A stretch of 64,000 bases of DNA. Origin: Nematostella vectensis. Taxonomy: Eukaryota; Cnidaria; Anthozoa; Actiniaria; Edwardsiidae. Each line of letters opens with the position of its first letter. Positions within the stretch are counted from its first letter, which is position 1. A program made the translations under genes and the position numbers. The stretch lies in NCBI RefSeq assembly GCF_932526225.1, contig NC_064037.1, positions 4,980,703 through 5,044,702 of the forward strand, given 5' to 3'. A model generated the notes under the pieces. That model was not told the origin of the DNA. It searched no databases and saw only the letters and a program-made list of their open reading frames with translations. This document shows positions 23,938 to 36,000 of this stretch, in pieces.

Positions 23938-25029
23938 TTAACATGACAATGAAGCGACTTCTTGGATGCATTTTTTCTGTTGTTGTCGAAAAGCCTCAGT
24001 GTTCAGTGCTACCTCAACTAATAAGTTTATACTGCTGAAAGCATCAAATGCTTGCTCAATGTCTTCTTCTTCCGAAGATGAACTTGGAGGCGAGGGCTGA
24101 GACCCGAGACTGTCATGCGAAAACTGATATGAGTCCGGTTGGCTACTATAATAGTCTAATTCATGACTTTTATAGCCGCAAATTGGGCTAGAGAGATACG
24201 ATTCGCGATCTTCATCCACGTATGCTTGATCGAAATCTTTTGAAATCCCTGTCACAGTTCGTTGAAATGCGGAATTTGGTGATTTCATGTTAGCTCGTCT
24301 TGTGATGGTATAGTTGCTTGGGTCCCTTCCCTCTCGCCGAATCATGTCTGGGAGAATTCGTCTCCGAGCGTTAATAAACCAGTTGCACACTTGTAGAACA
24401 GAGAGATTGGCGGCCTTTGAGAGGTACTGCTTCTCAGCTTCCGATGGATATGCATTGAATCTGTGTTCCCAGAGCCATAGTCGTAAAACATTGACGGAGT
24501 CCTTGGGCAGGTTGCCCCTACGTCGCTTAGGGCTGGTGGGGACACGTGAGCGAGAATCGTCTTCTTTATCACTCTCTAAATCATCCCCTGCAAAATAATA
24601 AACACAATAACTATTAAACAATTATCCCAGTTTCAATAAGTTAAGGAACTTTGCAAGGTCTGGTGTGTTTTTCGTGCTGTCACGGAGTGTAGGACTCAAT
24701 ATAAAGTCAGTTGTAGGCTTTGTCGAAGAGCTGTCATCAAATCAACTGAAGCAGTGAAATCACGACAAAACACGAAACTGCTCAGTTGCTTCTAAAATCA
24801 ACAGGCCCCTCTGGCTAGCACAACTCCGGAATAAGAGCCGCAAGGTTGTTAAAATTCTGTAGCAAAACGGATAATGTGAAAGTGCGAGAGAAGACGGAAA
24901 AACAACACCATTCATTCTGTTAGTTGAAATGCGCTGCGCATTTGAACGGTTTCGAGGCATGTTTGGCTCGCACGGGGGACACTCACCGTATCTTTTCGCT
25001 CTATTCACTCGTCCCATATGAGGCGGCAT
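23938..25029 (-). CDS. TGIF: TGIF-type TALE homeobox transcription factor
   Basis: Nuclear DNA-binding regulator; TGIF proteins bind TGACA-type sites and act mostly as repressors with Smad and retinoid pathways (family knowledge). Two coding exons: 25029-24987 ([14 protein letters not shown]) and 24587-23938, joined in phase, 693 bp, 230 aa. The homeodomain spans about residues 35-97. It starts [12 protein letters not shown], shows the TALE three-residue insertion with NAYPSEAEK, and the recognition helix reads [11 protein letters not shown] followed by [13 protein letters not shown], all typical of TGIF. Upstream is an acidic stretch ([10 protein letters not shown]); downstream are Ser/Pro-rich and acidic runs ([14 protein letters not shown]) and a C-terminal helix. 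Divergent from UCKL1, about 2 kb away. TGIF1 versus TGIF2 orthology cannot be assigned in a cnidarian. Confidence 0.93.
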
Positions 25030-25242
25030 AGTTGACAAGTTGTGATTCTATCCTAGTGTTGTAGTTAGTCGCAAGGCAGAGGTTGACTGGATAAGAGTTA
25101 AACTTGCCTACTGTGAATGAGGTTGTTTGCGAAACCTGCACCGAAGCCGAACAGACTTTGACACTAATGACAGATGAAAGCGTGTGGAGCACTAGTGCGT
25201 TGCCCTGTGTTTGTGTAATTTACAATATGTTCCTTGTCGCTG

Positions 25243-25289
25243 ATTGGCTAATTTTGACAATCTATTTAAATGGTCTCGCATTTCATTGG
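25243..25289 (-). promoter_or_regulatory. Candidate promoter elements of TGIF gene
   Basis: On the minus strand, two CCAAT boxes (ATTGG on plus at 25243-25247 and 25285-25289) lie 42 bp apart with a TATTTAAA stretch between them, 215-260 bp upstream of the TGIF start codon. The arrangement is plausible for a promoter. The transcription start is not determined. Confidence 0.4.
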
Positions 25290-26955
25290 CTTCCCGAAGC
25301 AACTGAGAAAATCCTTCCACGTGGAACTAAGATATACGGCAGTCTTATTTACTTCGATCTTCTTTAATTTTCACCCCCACTTTCTGAGGTGTTTTCTCTC
25401 ATGCTCTTTGTTCAGCATTAAGCCAGAGTTTTGTCGGAGAAGTGTCACCGCGGTGAAATATTATACAGCTTGACAAACAGGAAAACAACAGTCTGGTCTA
25501 GTTAGAAATTTCGCATTTTTAACTAGTGGAAACTTTTACCACCAATATATTTTTTATTTGGCCAAATTAGTAGTGCCACAGAACTTATGATAATGATTAT
25601 GGGTGTAAATTAAAAATTAGGCAACATCCAACACTTTTGAAGAAGGCGAAGCGGCCCGAATTCGACATACGTCAGATTTAACTTTGAAAGAGGAGCTCTG
25701 CTGCCTTTGGGTATCAAATTATAAATATCCTTCACGGGTCGTAGACTGTTTCTGAAATATTAGGAATGCGAAGGTCGATTGAGGTCGCCACAGCAACAGT
25801 TGTTCTCTCCACGAACGTAAACCTATCGGAGCCTAGCCCACTCTGAAAGGGCTCTTTATATATGCAGTCCTAGAGTGTGGTTTTGTAAGTAGAACAATAT
25901 TATATAGCCAGCCGTATATTAGAGATATCAAACATAGTCAGGATTATTTACTTTTTTGACTAGTTTAGTAGTCATTAACACTCGCGTTATTGGAAATAAA
26001 AGAGCAGTTCAGCGCTGTGATTTAGTGGAGGTTTCCTCTGTGACATTCGATCAAATCGGAATTCTAAGCGTGCTGTCAAACTTGGCCTCCTACGCCCTCT
26101 CTGAAGGCCTGAGTGCGCTGGCTTACATTCCAAACATTGAAGCTTTGATGGGCCTTGTAATTAAAACTGCCACAATGATAAAGATCGAGTGTTATTTTCC
26201 TGCTTTGCAGTTCTTGTATTATCACGGGTTATGTTTGAATTACCCGCACGCCATATGCTATACCTCAGCTGGTTTTTCCTAGGTTTTTGAATGCCTTGTT
26301 ATAGCGGCGGTACCTGTAAGAGCGTCGTGGGATTAGGGTAATAATAAGCAACAAATGGATCCAACAAATCTAGTTCGCATGACAGTTTCTCGAAAGTTTA
26401 ATCATCTATATAATTTCATTCAAGCGCCTAAACGCTCTTCTTGTATCCCGGGTGTAGCTTGTAAAACAATAAAGCCAATTTTGATCTTTAATGTCTCTCA
26501 AACCGGTTGGAAATGTGTCTTTAGAAATCAGTTCCTAGAATGAACTTCTAGCTCTATGGTTACTAGAAAAAGATCACGTATAGTCTAAAATATCACTAGA
26601 GTTTCGCAATCTTCCACAAACGTGTGGGATGTAATGTGTCATTTTATATCAGCTTTCTAAACATATCGGCTTTTTGTTATATAATGGTTTTTAGAGACTT
26701 CGGAAAACTCTCTAATTTTAGTACTCTTCAAAACCGGATATATCTTGCAAGTCGATACTCTATATAGTTTAATCTAAAAGGAGCAGTGAGCAAGAACTGT
26801 TTAGGACCGAACGTATTGTGTTATTTTCGATATTTCTATGCTTGAAAGAATTATTGACATTTGTGTCGAATAAAATTATTTTGACAGCTTGTCAAAAGTA
26901 CATGCGTGACTGTAACGTGACAAAACAAGTGTCAGCAAGCGTCTGCTAAATTTAC
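25290..26955. other. Intergenic between TGIF and UCKL1
   Basis: AT-rich spacer separating two divergent genes. A 108-codon open frame at 25,956-26,282 lacks an ATG with good context, has no recognisable domain and shows no repeat or splice evidence, so it is not called. Shared or separate promoter DNA is expected here. Confidence 0.5.
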
Positions 26956-26997
26956 TGAGTCAGCGGAGACATACGCATGCGTTCTATTTATCACGTG
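26956..26997 (+). promoter_or_regulatory. Candidate UCKL1 promoter sites (MARE/AP-1-like and E-box)
   Basis: TGAGTCAGC at 26956-26964 matches the consensus for bZIP (AP-1/small Maf/Nrf) factors, and TCACGTG at about 26991-26997 is an E-box. Both lie within 70 bp of the UCKL1 ATG. Function is inferred from consensus only. Confidence 0.35.
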
Positions 26998-27021
26998 TTG
27001 CATGTTATCTCCTCCAAAAAC

Positions 27022-30000
27022 ATGTCGGGCTCTTGCAAGACAGAGCCGTTGCATTTAGACCTAAATAAACGTTCGATTTCTCCAAATGATGACAGCTCAG
27101 GGAGTTCAGAAAGGTATGCACATCAGAAAGATATTTTCGCTTTTGGATAGTCCCGTCAAAATAGCAAGTTATTTTGCGTGCTCTTTTTATTTTCAGCATC
27201 GAAGAACAAGGTCTTTCTCCCCCGAACTCTCCCACAAAATCTCAAAGGAATACAGTAATAGTTTTTCGGCGGACAAACAAAACTATATATACTGCAGGTA
27301 ATAATATATTTTTGTTTCTGGGAGATTCTACGCTTCCTAAGTTGTCTATTTATAGTATTTTCCTAGTTTGTTCCATTCAAAAGGTGTTCGTTCCAAACAG
27401 GAAAATTTCTTTGAAAACACTGCAAAGAATGATCTATAATTACATATCTGGCATGATTTCTGTTGTAAAAGGCTGAAATTCATGTTCTCTATAAATAGGA
27501 AGAAATAATAAGAACTGAAGTTATGTGTAAATTTGTTTTTGCTTTGCTATGTATATTCCATGCGGCAAAAATGTACACAACATATGTTTGTACTTGCAGG
27601 GGAGGGGAGGAGGGGTAGTTTTGGAGTAACTCTGATCTGCGGTTATTTTTTCCTTTTTTTTTTCGCAAATAATGAAATGATGTGAATTTTAATTATATTT
27701 TGGCACAAATTTTTCAAATATGTTCTTACAAATTTCAATGTCATTCCATACCAAGGCTTTGAAAATGAAAATTCCTAAAGGTCCACAGATATACAATATG
27801 ATAACCATGATTTATGATAACCATGATTTGTAAGACTAGCATGGTACTAAGAGTGTCATGTATAATATTCAATACTAAAGTACTTTGCTAATACCTCGAA
27901 ATTAGTGATTAAATGATATTAGAGTGGTTTTCAAAGTCATGTGCAACAAAATTTAATTGTTAAAGTGTAATAGCCAAGCCAGAACAAAAGAGAACAATGA
28001 CATTACAGTGTATTAGTACTAAATACACTAAGTAGTATTTCACAGGTTTTTTTGAAAACCACTCTTTGGAAAAGATAAAGAATTGCAAGGTTGGTTTGGC
28101 TTAGCAAATAAGGGTTTTGAAAAGAAACTTAGTTTAACCTCTTTTGGAGTCCACCCCACAAGCAAACCATTGTTATATATTCAATTCTAGATAAAACTAC
28201 TGTATAGATTTGCTAGCAATATTGTGGATCATTTCCCTGATTAAATTGCTTTCATATGTAAACATGATGCCATATTTTGGTTCAAGAGCTTACCACAGAA
28301 GCCATACCTGATATGCGGTCTGTAGCTAATGGCATTGTGGGTTTGTGTTGTAGACGTAAATGTATATGACTACAAGAACTGGGTAGAACAGCTTGGTTAG
28401 TCTGCAATATGCAGTTGAATCCTGCTAACAGGAGTTAGAACAAACCTTTAGTTCTTTGAGCAAAATTTTTACTTGGGAAACTTGCAGCTAGTCTGATACT
28501 TGATTTCTTTGAGGGATTAATTCGGTGGTTTTTGATAAATTCCTAAATTGAATCTTGCCATATATCTTTCTTCTTTATTTTTGCATCTGTTAATTATTTG
28601 TAACAAAATAAAATCAATAGATCTTTAGTTTAGTCTTATCCTATGCAAGGGTAAAATCACTCCCCTGTACCTTGGGAAGGTCATATAAAGATTATGTCAA
28701 GGGGCTGAAAACTTGCATTGTTATAACAAGAATATTGTTAAATCTTGATGATTCCCCATATGTTTTATGGTTAGCGGGACCAAATGAGTGTAGATAATTT
28801 CTAACATCACAGCCCTCTATGTTGAGATATTAACTTAGTCTGTAGTCCTGAATATGACCCTAACTGTAAGGGTTGGTTTGTTGGTTTTTAGCAGTTGCAG
28901 CATATTTTTTATGGTGAATGAATGTTTTACCATAAACTTTAAGATTTAGGAATTAACTCCCTTATTTCAGGTCGACCACCATGGTATGACCCTACAGGCC
29001 AACTCAAGGAACCATTTGTCATAGGTACAAATTACTGCTAACTTTACATGTAGTACCGATGCACTTGGCATTGAAAACCTTCACTAGACATAAGAACTTG
29101 AATAAAAATCTGTAAATCCAAAGTTGAAGTATTATCCAGCTTTTTGAAACCTTCTACTGTATGTTGTAAATGTGCAACAATACCTGCTGTATAGCCTCCT
29201 AGGACTTAGAGAAGGGGGTGAGTTGTCACTTTAGATGATTATCATCATCCAATAATTGCCCAAGTAAGGTTATTCCCTTTTCTATTATTTTCTATTTTAT
29301 TTTCTAAACCAGATCCAAACTTATGCAAACCATTTTTTTTCTATAGTCTTCATAATATTTCAAACTTAAAAAGCAAAAATACTTCCTTTGAACTTGACAA
29401 TATACACAATTCACATTTTCTTCATTATTTCTTTTTTTCTCCAGGTTTATGCGGGGGCAGTGCATCAGGAAAGACCACTGTTGCTAACAGGATAATTGAA
29501 GAGCTAGGAGTGCCATGGGTCAGCATGCTCTCCTTGGACTCTTTTTACAAGGTAAAAAAAACAGCATTTACAGTAAACTTTCTAGTAAGAAGACAAAAGA
29601 AAAGGTTGTCTTATTATTGCTGTCTGCTTACAAGTATAGTTACAATATGCAGTCACAAAATTAAATGTTTTTTTTTTTTTCTGTTTGTGGGAAAAATTAT
29701 TTAACGGTTATGCTATTGTGTTTTATTTGGATTATGAAATGTAATTAAATAAAGTTAACATTAAAAATTAGATTACTATCCATTATGAAAATTGAATAGC
29801 CTGCAATTTTGAAAAATAAAACAATTCAAAACTAAATTCTCTCATTTGTAACAACTGTTTCATTTGAAGTTGGAATGCTATTGATTCTGCAATAAGATTG
29901 CCACTTTATATGAGAGACAATCAATAACCCTTCTTACTAATGTATGTTGTAACAGGTACTGTCAAGCGAGCAACATGAAATGGCTGCAAGAAATGAATAC

Positions 30001-33000
30001 AACTTTGACCACCCTGGTAAGGTAGCATTCATTTTCATTATTCATGAAATAGCTGAAATATGCAGAAGCTATTAGATGTTTTATTTTAATTATTTGAATG
30101 GTTTATGTACTGGTTGGTACTCAGCCTCGATCGATTGATTTTAATTAATGCATTAAAATAAAAAAATGGCGTGACTGCATGTACTTGTATTGATTCGAAA
30201 AAAATTTTATATTTCAGATGCATTTGATGCTGATCTGGCAGCAAAGGTTCTAAAAAGATTAAAAAGAGGAAAAAGTGTGCAAGTATGTATCCAAATTTTA
30301 TTCATACCCCTGAGTGTATTGCAAATTGTCCAGGAGCAAATAATTAACAGGAAAGCTATTGTAACATTGCAGATTCCAATTTATGACTTTAAGACTCATG
30401 GAAGACTTCCAGAAAAGGTTTGTGATATAATTCTCTTTCCATGCATACAGTTATGATATTGAACCCATCCTGTTTTATTTGAAATTTAGTCATAGGCCCT
30501 CTTTTTAGAACAGTGGTACAAAAGTAGAAAAAAAAAATAGAAAGATAGATAAATATCATGAGACTAATGACACTGTTATTTATGATATATTTTGCCTTTT
30601 TAGCATTTAAGAATTATGTCAAGGTTTTCTTAGGAGGGTAGCCTCCAGAGTCCCCTTGAACACAATACATCCACAGACTTGTGTCTCATGGCCATGGTCC
30701 ATGGAGCATACTTTGTTCACTCTGTTCTTACACTGTGATTACCCTTTCAGACTGATCTGTATGGAGCCAATGTTATCATATTTGAAGGAATTATGGCGTT
30801 TGCATATAAAGAGCTAAGAGATGTATGTTACAATTGCTTTGCACTTTTTACAACTTGGAATTTTGCGTGTGTGTTTAGCAGGTCAAATGGCTTAAATTTG
30901 GTAGGCATGGTGAATGGTTTATAAGCCCCTCTCTTTTTGATAAAAGAGACGAACAGATTAAAAGCCTCAAGAAAAACATTCTTGTCAGATTTTCATTATT
31001 ATTCTACATATAAAAGACTAATGCATTCTCTTTTCTTTTGTTCAGTTAATGGATATGAAAGTATTCGTTGACACAGATCCTGACATTCGACTAGCTAGAA
31101 GGTAATTACTGGAAGTTTTTATCATACTAAAGTACAGACTGGGAGTACAGTATCAAACATTTTGATTCCTGAATGGATTGTGCATGTGGAAAGTGGCATT
31201 TTCTTCATGAAAAATGTGTTATTTATTTTATTTTTTAGTACCATTAGACCCTAAAATCCTTGCAAAATTCATTTAAAATCCATGCTAAAAGTATTTTTAG
31301 CCTGAAATGTACACACACTAAAGACACACTAAAGTGAAAATGACTCTCCCTGGCCGACATCTTTTAAAAATGTGTCCAATAGTTCAATTACCTGCTCACA
31401 ATGGTTTAAGTGTTTGTAAGATAGTGGGGAAAAGAAGGTTTCCATGATTAAAACTGTTAACTTGTGAAAGTACCAGTGAGCAGAGAGATGGCTGTATTTC
31501 ACAGAAAGGGTAATTCATCACTGTATGATCATGATCTCTTCCTAGATTAAAGCGTGATATTACAGAGAGGGGAAGAGAACTTCCAGGGGTACTTCAACAG
31601 TATAACAAGTTTGTTAAGCCTGTAAGTATTGTCTGGTATTTTCTTTTTATTTTTATAATGGGGTATCAGATAAAAACATCACCCCTCTGGAATGGTTACA
31701 TCCTATAATTTCAAGTTAATGTATATTGTGTATAGTAGGCACAGACCATGTAATTCCTAGAAATTCAGCCCCTCTCCAATAAGCCCTGCCTTCCAAAGCC
31801 ACCTAATGCTGTCACTAAGGAAATGTCTGCTGGTTGGCTAGGAAACAGAGCTTGTTAAATACAGTACAAAATCAAGTGTTTGTAAAGTCATAATTCAGAC
31901 AACTTTTATCGGTTTTTAAGAGCCAGTGAAGTTTGCTGCCACCCGGCGCTCAGGGACAATGGTCTATCACTCCGGAGTAACTTTCCTCATATTAGAGTCC
32001 ATACAATCGGTGCAACCAAAATGGCATGGGATATGTTTAGGTGTGGGGGCAATACAGGAGTGGCTGTGGGGGTGTCGTATACTAGGTAAAAAATCACGTC
32101 TCTTTGTATTGTATGAAAATAACAAAAGTCCCAATCTTTTCGGACTCTCTGTATTCCCTCCCTCCCAGTATTCCCTCTTGAGTTTATGCTGTACTTCATT
32201 GTTTGCAGGCATTCGACCAACATATAGCTCCAACAATGGCTTTTGCTGATATAGTAGTCCCTAGAGGTATTTACTGTATCCTTTATTCAATATCATGTCT
32301 ACTGTGGCATTGTGTTAGCACATATAGCTAATGTTAAACATTTTTTTTTACAATAGGTGGAGAAAATGATGTAGCAATAGACTTGATAGTAACACATGTA
32401 AAAACACAGCTGGAACAGGTACATTGTACTTTAGGTGCCCAAAATTTTTACATGCCCAAGCATACACATTTACTGTATATTAACTTTATTGCTACTGTAT
32501 ATCTTACTCTTGTTTTTTGTGTTTCAGAGGGGATTCAATTTCAGGTAAACTCTTGAAATTCTTCTTTGTGTGATTTAACCCTACCCTTGTTTAAGTGGAT
32601 CTCAGCCATTAACTTGCATCACTGACAACTTTTACCTGTCTGTGATACAAAGGTAATGATAGCGATCCGCCTAAATTCCAGTCTTGGCAGGCAGGAAATG
32701 TCTCTACGTACTATAAGTGTGTCAATTGTCGCATTTTTTTTGTCTTGTGTTACACTCTGAGGATGAAAAATTGCCAACTGACCTAGACTCTTATCTCTGC
32801 TGTCTTAGATCTCAGCTAGTATCAGCCCACCAAGACCAGCCTCTCCCTAATAGTCTGAGTATCGTGGAAGGCACTCCGCAAGTCCGTGGACTCCACACTA
32901 TTATACGGTGCGCTATGCAGATATTGATAAGATATGGATAATGCCACATGTTGTAGGGGCGTGTACACATAGGGGAGAGGGTGGGGGTGGAGCAGGGTGA

Positions 33001-36000
33001 ACCTGGTGATATTTTCAGACCCAGTTTACTGACTTATTTAATATGGTAATCTTATAACCTTTGTCCTAACATTATTAGTAATTTCTTGGTAGAGCCTCTA
33101 TTATTTTTGGTGAAAAGCTTCTTTACAACGTCACCAAACGGCTTAATGTCACTTTTTTTCAATTTGTTTTAGTAATAAGATGACAACCCGCGACGACTTC
33201 ATATTCTATTCCAAGCGGCTGATGAGAATCCTTATTGAGCATGCGCTGTCCCTGCTTCCTTTTAAGGTAAACCCACGTGGTCTATGTGATCGCTGTCAAC
33301 TGTCTATTTTTTAATCGTCATTAGAAAATTTCGATTCTAATTTTGTTTAATTTCAAACGTTCCCTTTAAAAAGAAACCCGGGGAGAAAAGGTTAATGTTG
33401 AATAGAAGCCAATGAGTGTGCTTACTAACCGAGTGCTTACTAACCGAGGGCCATATGTTAGAAAACTGTATATTCGGTTAAATACAGTATGTTACCCTCG
33501 ATAAACAACGATTAAACTGAAACTGAATAGTAATGAATAAGTTATTATATAAATAATTTCCGTTAGAGACTTTTGAGCAATAATACTTTTCTATGAATTT
33601 TGAAAGACAAGACCATACTGTTTGAACGAACCCGCATAAGTTCGCAGGTATTTTCAATGTCTGGAAGATGATTGATGAGGCGTATCAAATTTTAAACTAT
33701 TTTTTATGGCACCTTGCCGTACGTGCTGTGAACAATAAAAGATACCAATGGTTGATAATTTGCTTTTTTCTCCCTCTCAACGGGACACGAAACGAGCCAA
33801 CGACCATTTGCGGGTGACATCCACGCAATCATCGAAACAAAGTGCATTTGGTTTCGGGGAAACAAAGACATTCATAAAAAATAGACTCTTGTGTTTTCAT
33901 CTTTAAGTGCCAGTTTGTTTCTTCTATTGGTATAACAAGAAAGACTACAGACAAGCTGTAGAAAAAATACTATATAGTCTACGTGGTGTAGGGCTCTTAA
34001 GAAGGGTTCGAAACGTCCGCGCAACTACTCTGTTTTACAGAGGCGTACAAAATACTTTTTCAACCTTGTCTTGATTCATAGCTTGTTTTCTCTATTATCA
34101 TTTTGGGCGGGAAGAGGTCAGATAAAGCGCCTTTGAATACTTGAAAGGAAAGCAAACGTCGCAAGCTTTTTTTAAGGTTTTAGCAATTTTGGGTTCGAGA
34201 AAAGAGAGACATTTAGGGGCTCTGTTTGCCTCTTGTGTTTTTATCCGTAAAAGTGCCAGTTGTTTTCTCTATTATTATTTTGGGCGTGAAAAGGTCAGAT
34301 ATAGCGCTTTTAGATACTTGATAGTAAAAGAGATGTCGCAAAATCGATGAGACTGGTTATAAAAGGTAATCAAGACATACGACGATGTTGATATTTTTAT
34401 TTCAAAGGCGTGTTTTATGTTTAGTTTACAAACCTTTATATTAGAAATCTCAGATTAGATTGGTCTTATGAAAACAACTTTGTATGGAGTGAATGGCGTC
34501 ATAAATTTTAAATAACTAGTAAAGAGAAAAAGTAAACATAACAGGGGGAAATACCTGTTACCATGGGTTTTAGAGCTATAGGAGTAGCAAGTAGTCGTCG
34601 GTTTATTGATCTCGGATCAAATGCTTTGAATTGTTTTAGCCGAAGTTTATATCAAGCTGTTTTCCAAGCTATTTCTCGCTAAATTTTTGTGTGAAGAGTT
34701 TGAAGGACAGAGATGGTCATTCGTAAAATTTTTTTTTTTCATTCTTTTCAAGTGGACTTTTTGTGTCTTTTTGTTTCCTTGAAAACAAAAAAAAAAGACT
34801 CCTAGACAAAAGACCGACAGTTTTATTGTTTTCTGCTTTGACAGTGTTTCTCTGTCTTCTCATTCCTAGAGTATCGCTCGAAAAAAAAAAACATACAATT
34901 TATTTTTGATGTATCATTTGCTAGAGCTTAGGTAGAAAATCAAAATTATCTTAGCCTAAGAGTTGGGTCGAACGAGGATTGTTTTCCCATTGCATTCAGT
35001 TATTTTCCGTGTTTGACAGTTAACCGGTAAGAAAAAAAGCACGTGTTTTTCGTGTGCAAATTTTACAGGTAGTTCAAAACCTCACCTGTAAAATGAGTTT
35101 CAGAGTGTCAAACACTTTCCTTGTTTGATACAATGCGTATAGAAAACGGGATTTTCTTTTGTATTGATTCTCTCTCGCAAACAGTTAGCTTTTCGGCTTA
35201 TCTTGTGTTTGACTCATTATTGTTTTGTCTGTTTTTTACATGTTCAATGCCTCAATGTTAGGACAGCTTAATCTGCCTATGCTTTTTCCTTGCAAAATTA
35301 TTTGTTTATTTTCCACCGTTATTTTATTTTACATGTGTTGCCCCAAAAGAACACGATTAAAACAATTTTAAACTTATGATGATGGGTTCCTTTCAAAATA
35401 TTGGCCCTCGATGTTAGATCTGGATCTAAGAGTGGATCTTCAGCTGAAAATACTGAAGAATATATATTTCTTTAAAAAAATGATACAAAAAAAACTTTCC
35501 TTATTGAAATATTTTATCTACCATATTTAAAGTGTAGTTCTAGAAAAGAGAGGAAACTCGAGGTATCACAATTCCCCTAAAAATACTTTTTTGGGGTGAG
35601 TTTCTCCTTAGAAACCATCTAACGGCCACCGGAAACAGAGACAGAATTAGATACTTTGCCCAAATATTTATTTCGCTTTGAATCACGACGATTTGAAGGG
35701 GTTTAAAGGGGAACACTAGTAATTAAAAGGTATTTTGAGTAAATTTGACAGTTCAACACACGTGACAGAAAACGAATGTTAAATGGTAGTTTTTTTAATT
35801 TTGCCATGTTATCGATCGAATATTAGCGTTTTATGGACTTCATGTATGAATCCTAGCAAAAAATAGAAGAACTCCTTATCTTATGAAAGACAGATTGAAT
35901 TTGACATTTCTAACAGATCTGATTACTTTTCTTTCATATAGCCAAGTAACCGGTGTCTTTTCTATGAAAGAAAATCACAATTCAGGTATATTTCCTCTGT

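Noticed and set aside
25956-26282. 108-codon plus-strand frame between TGIF and UCKL1
   Set aside because: Start codon is weak, composition non-descript, no domain recognised; likely chance.
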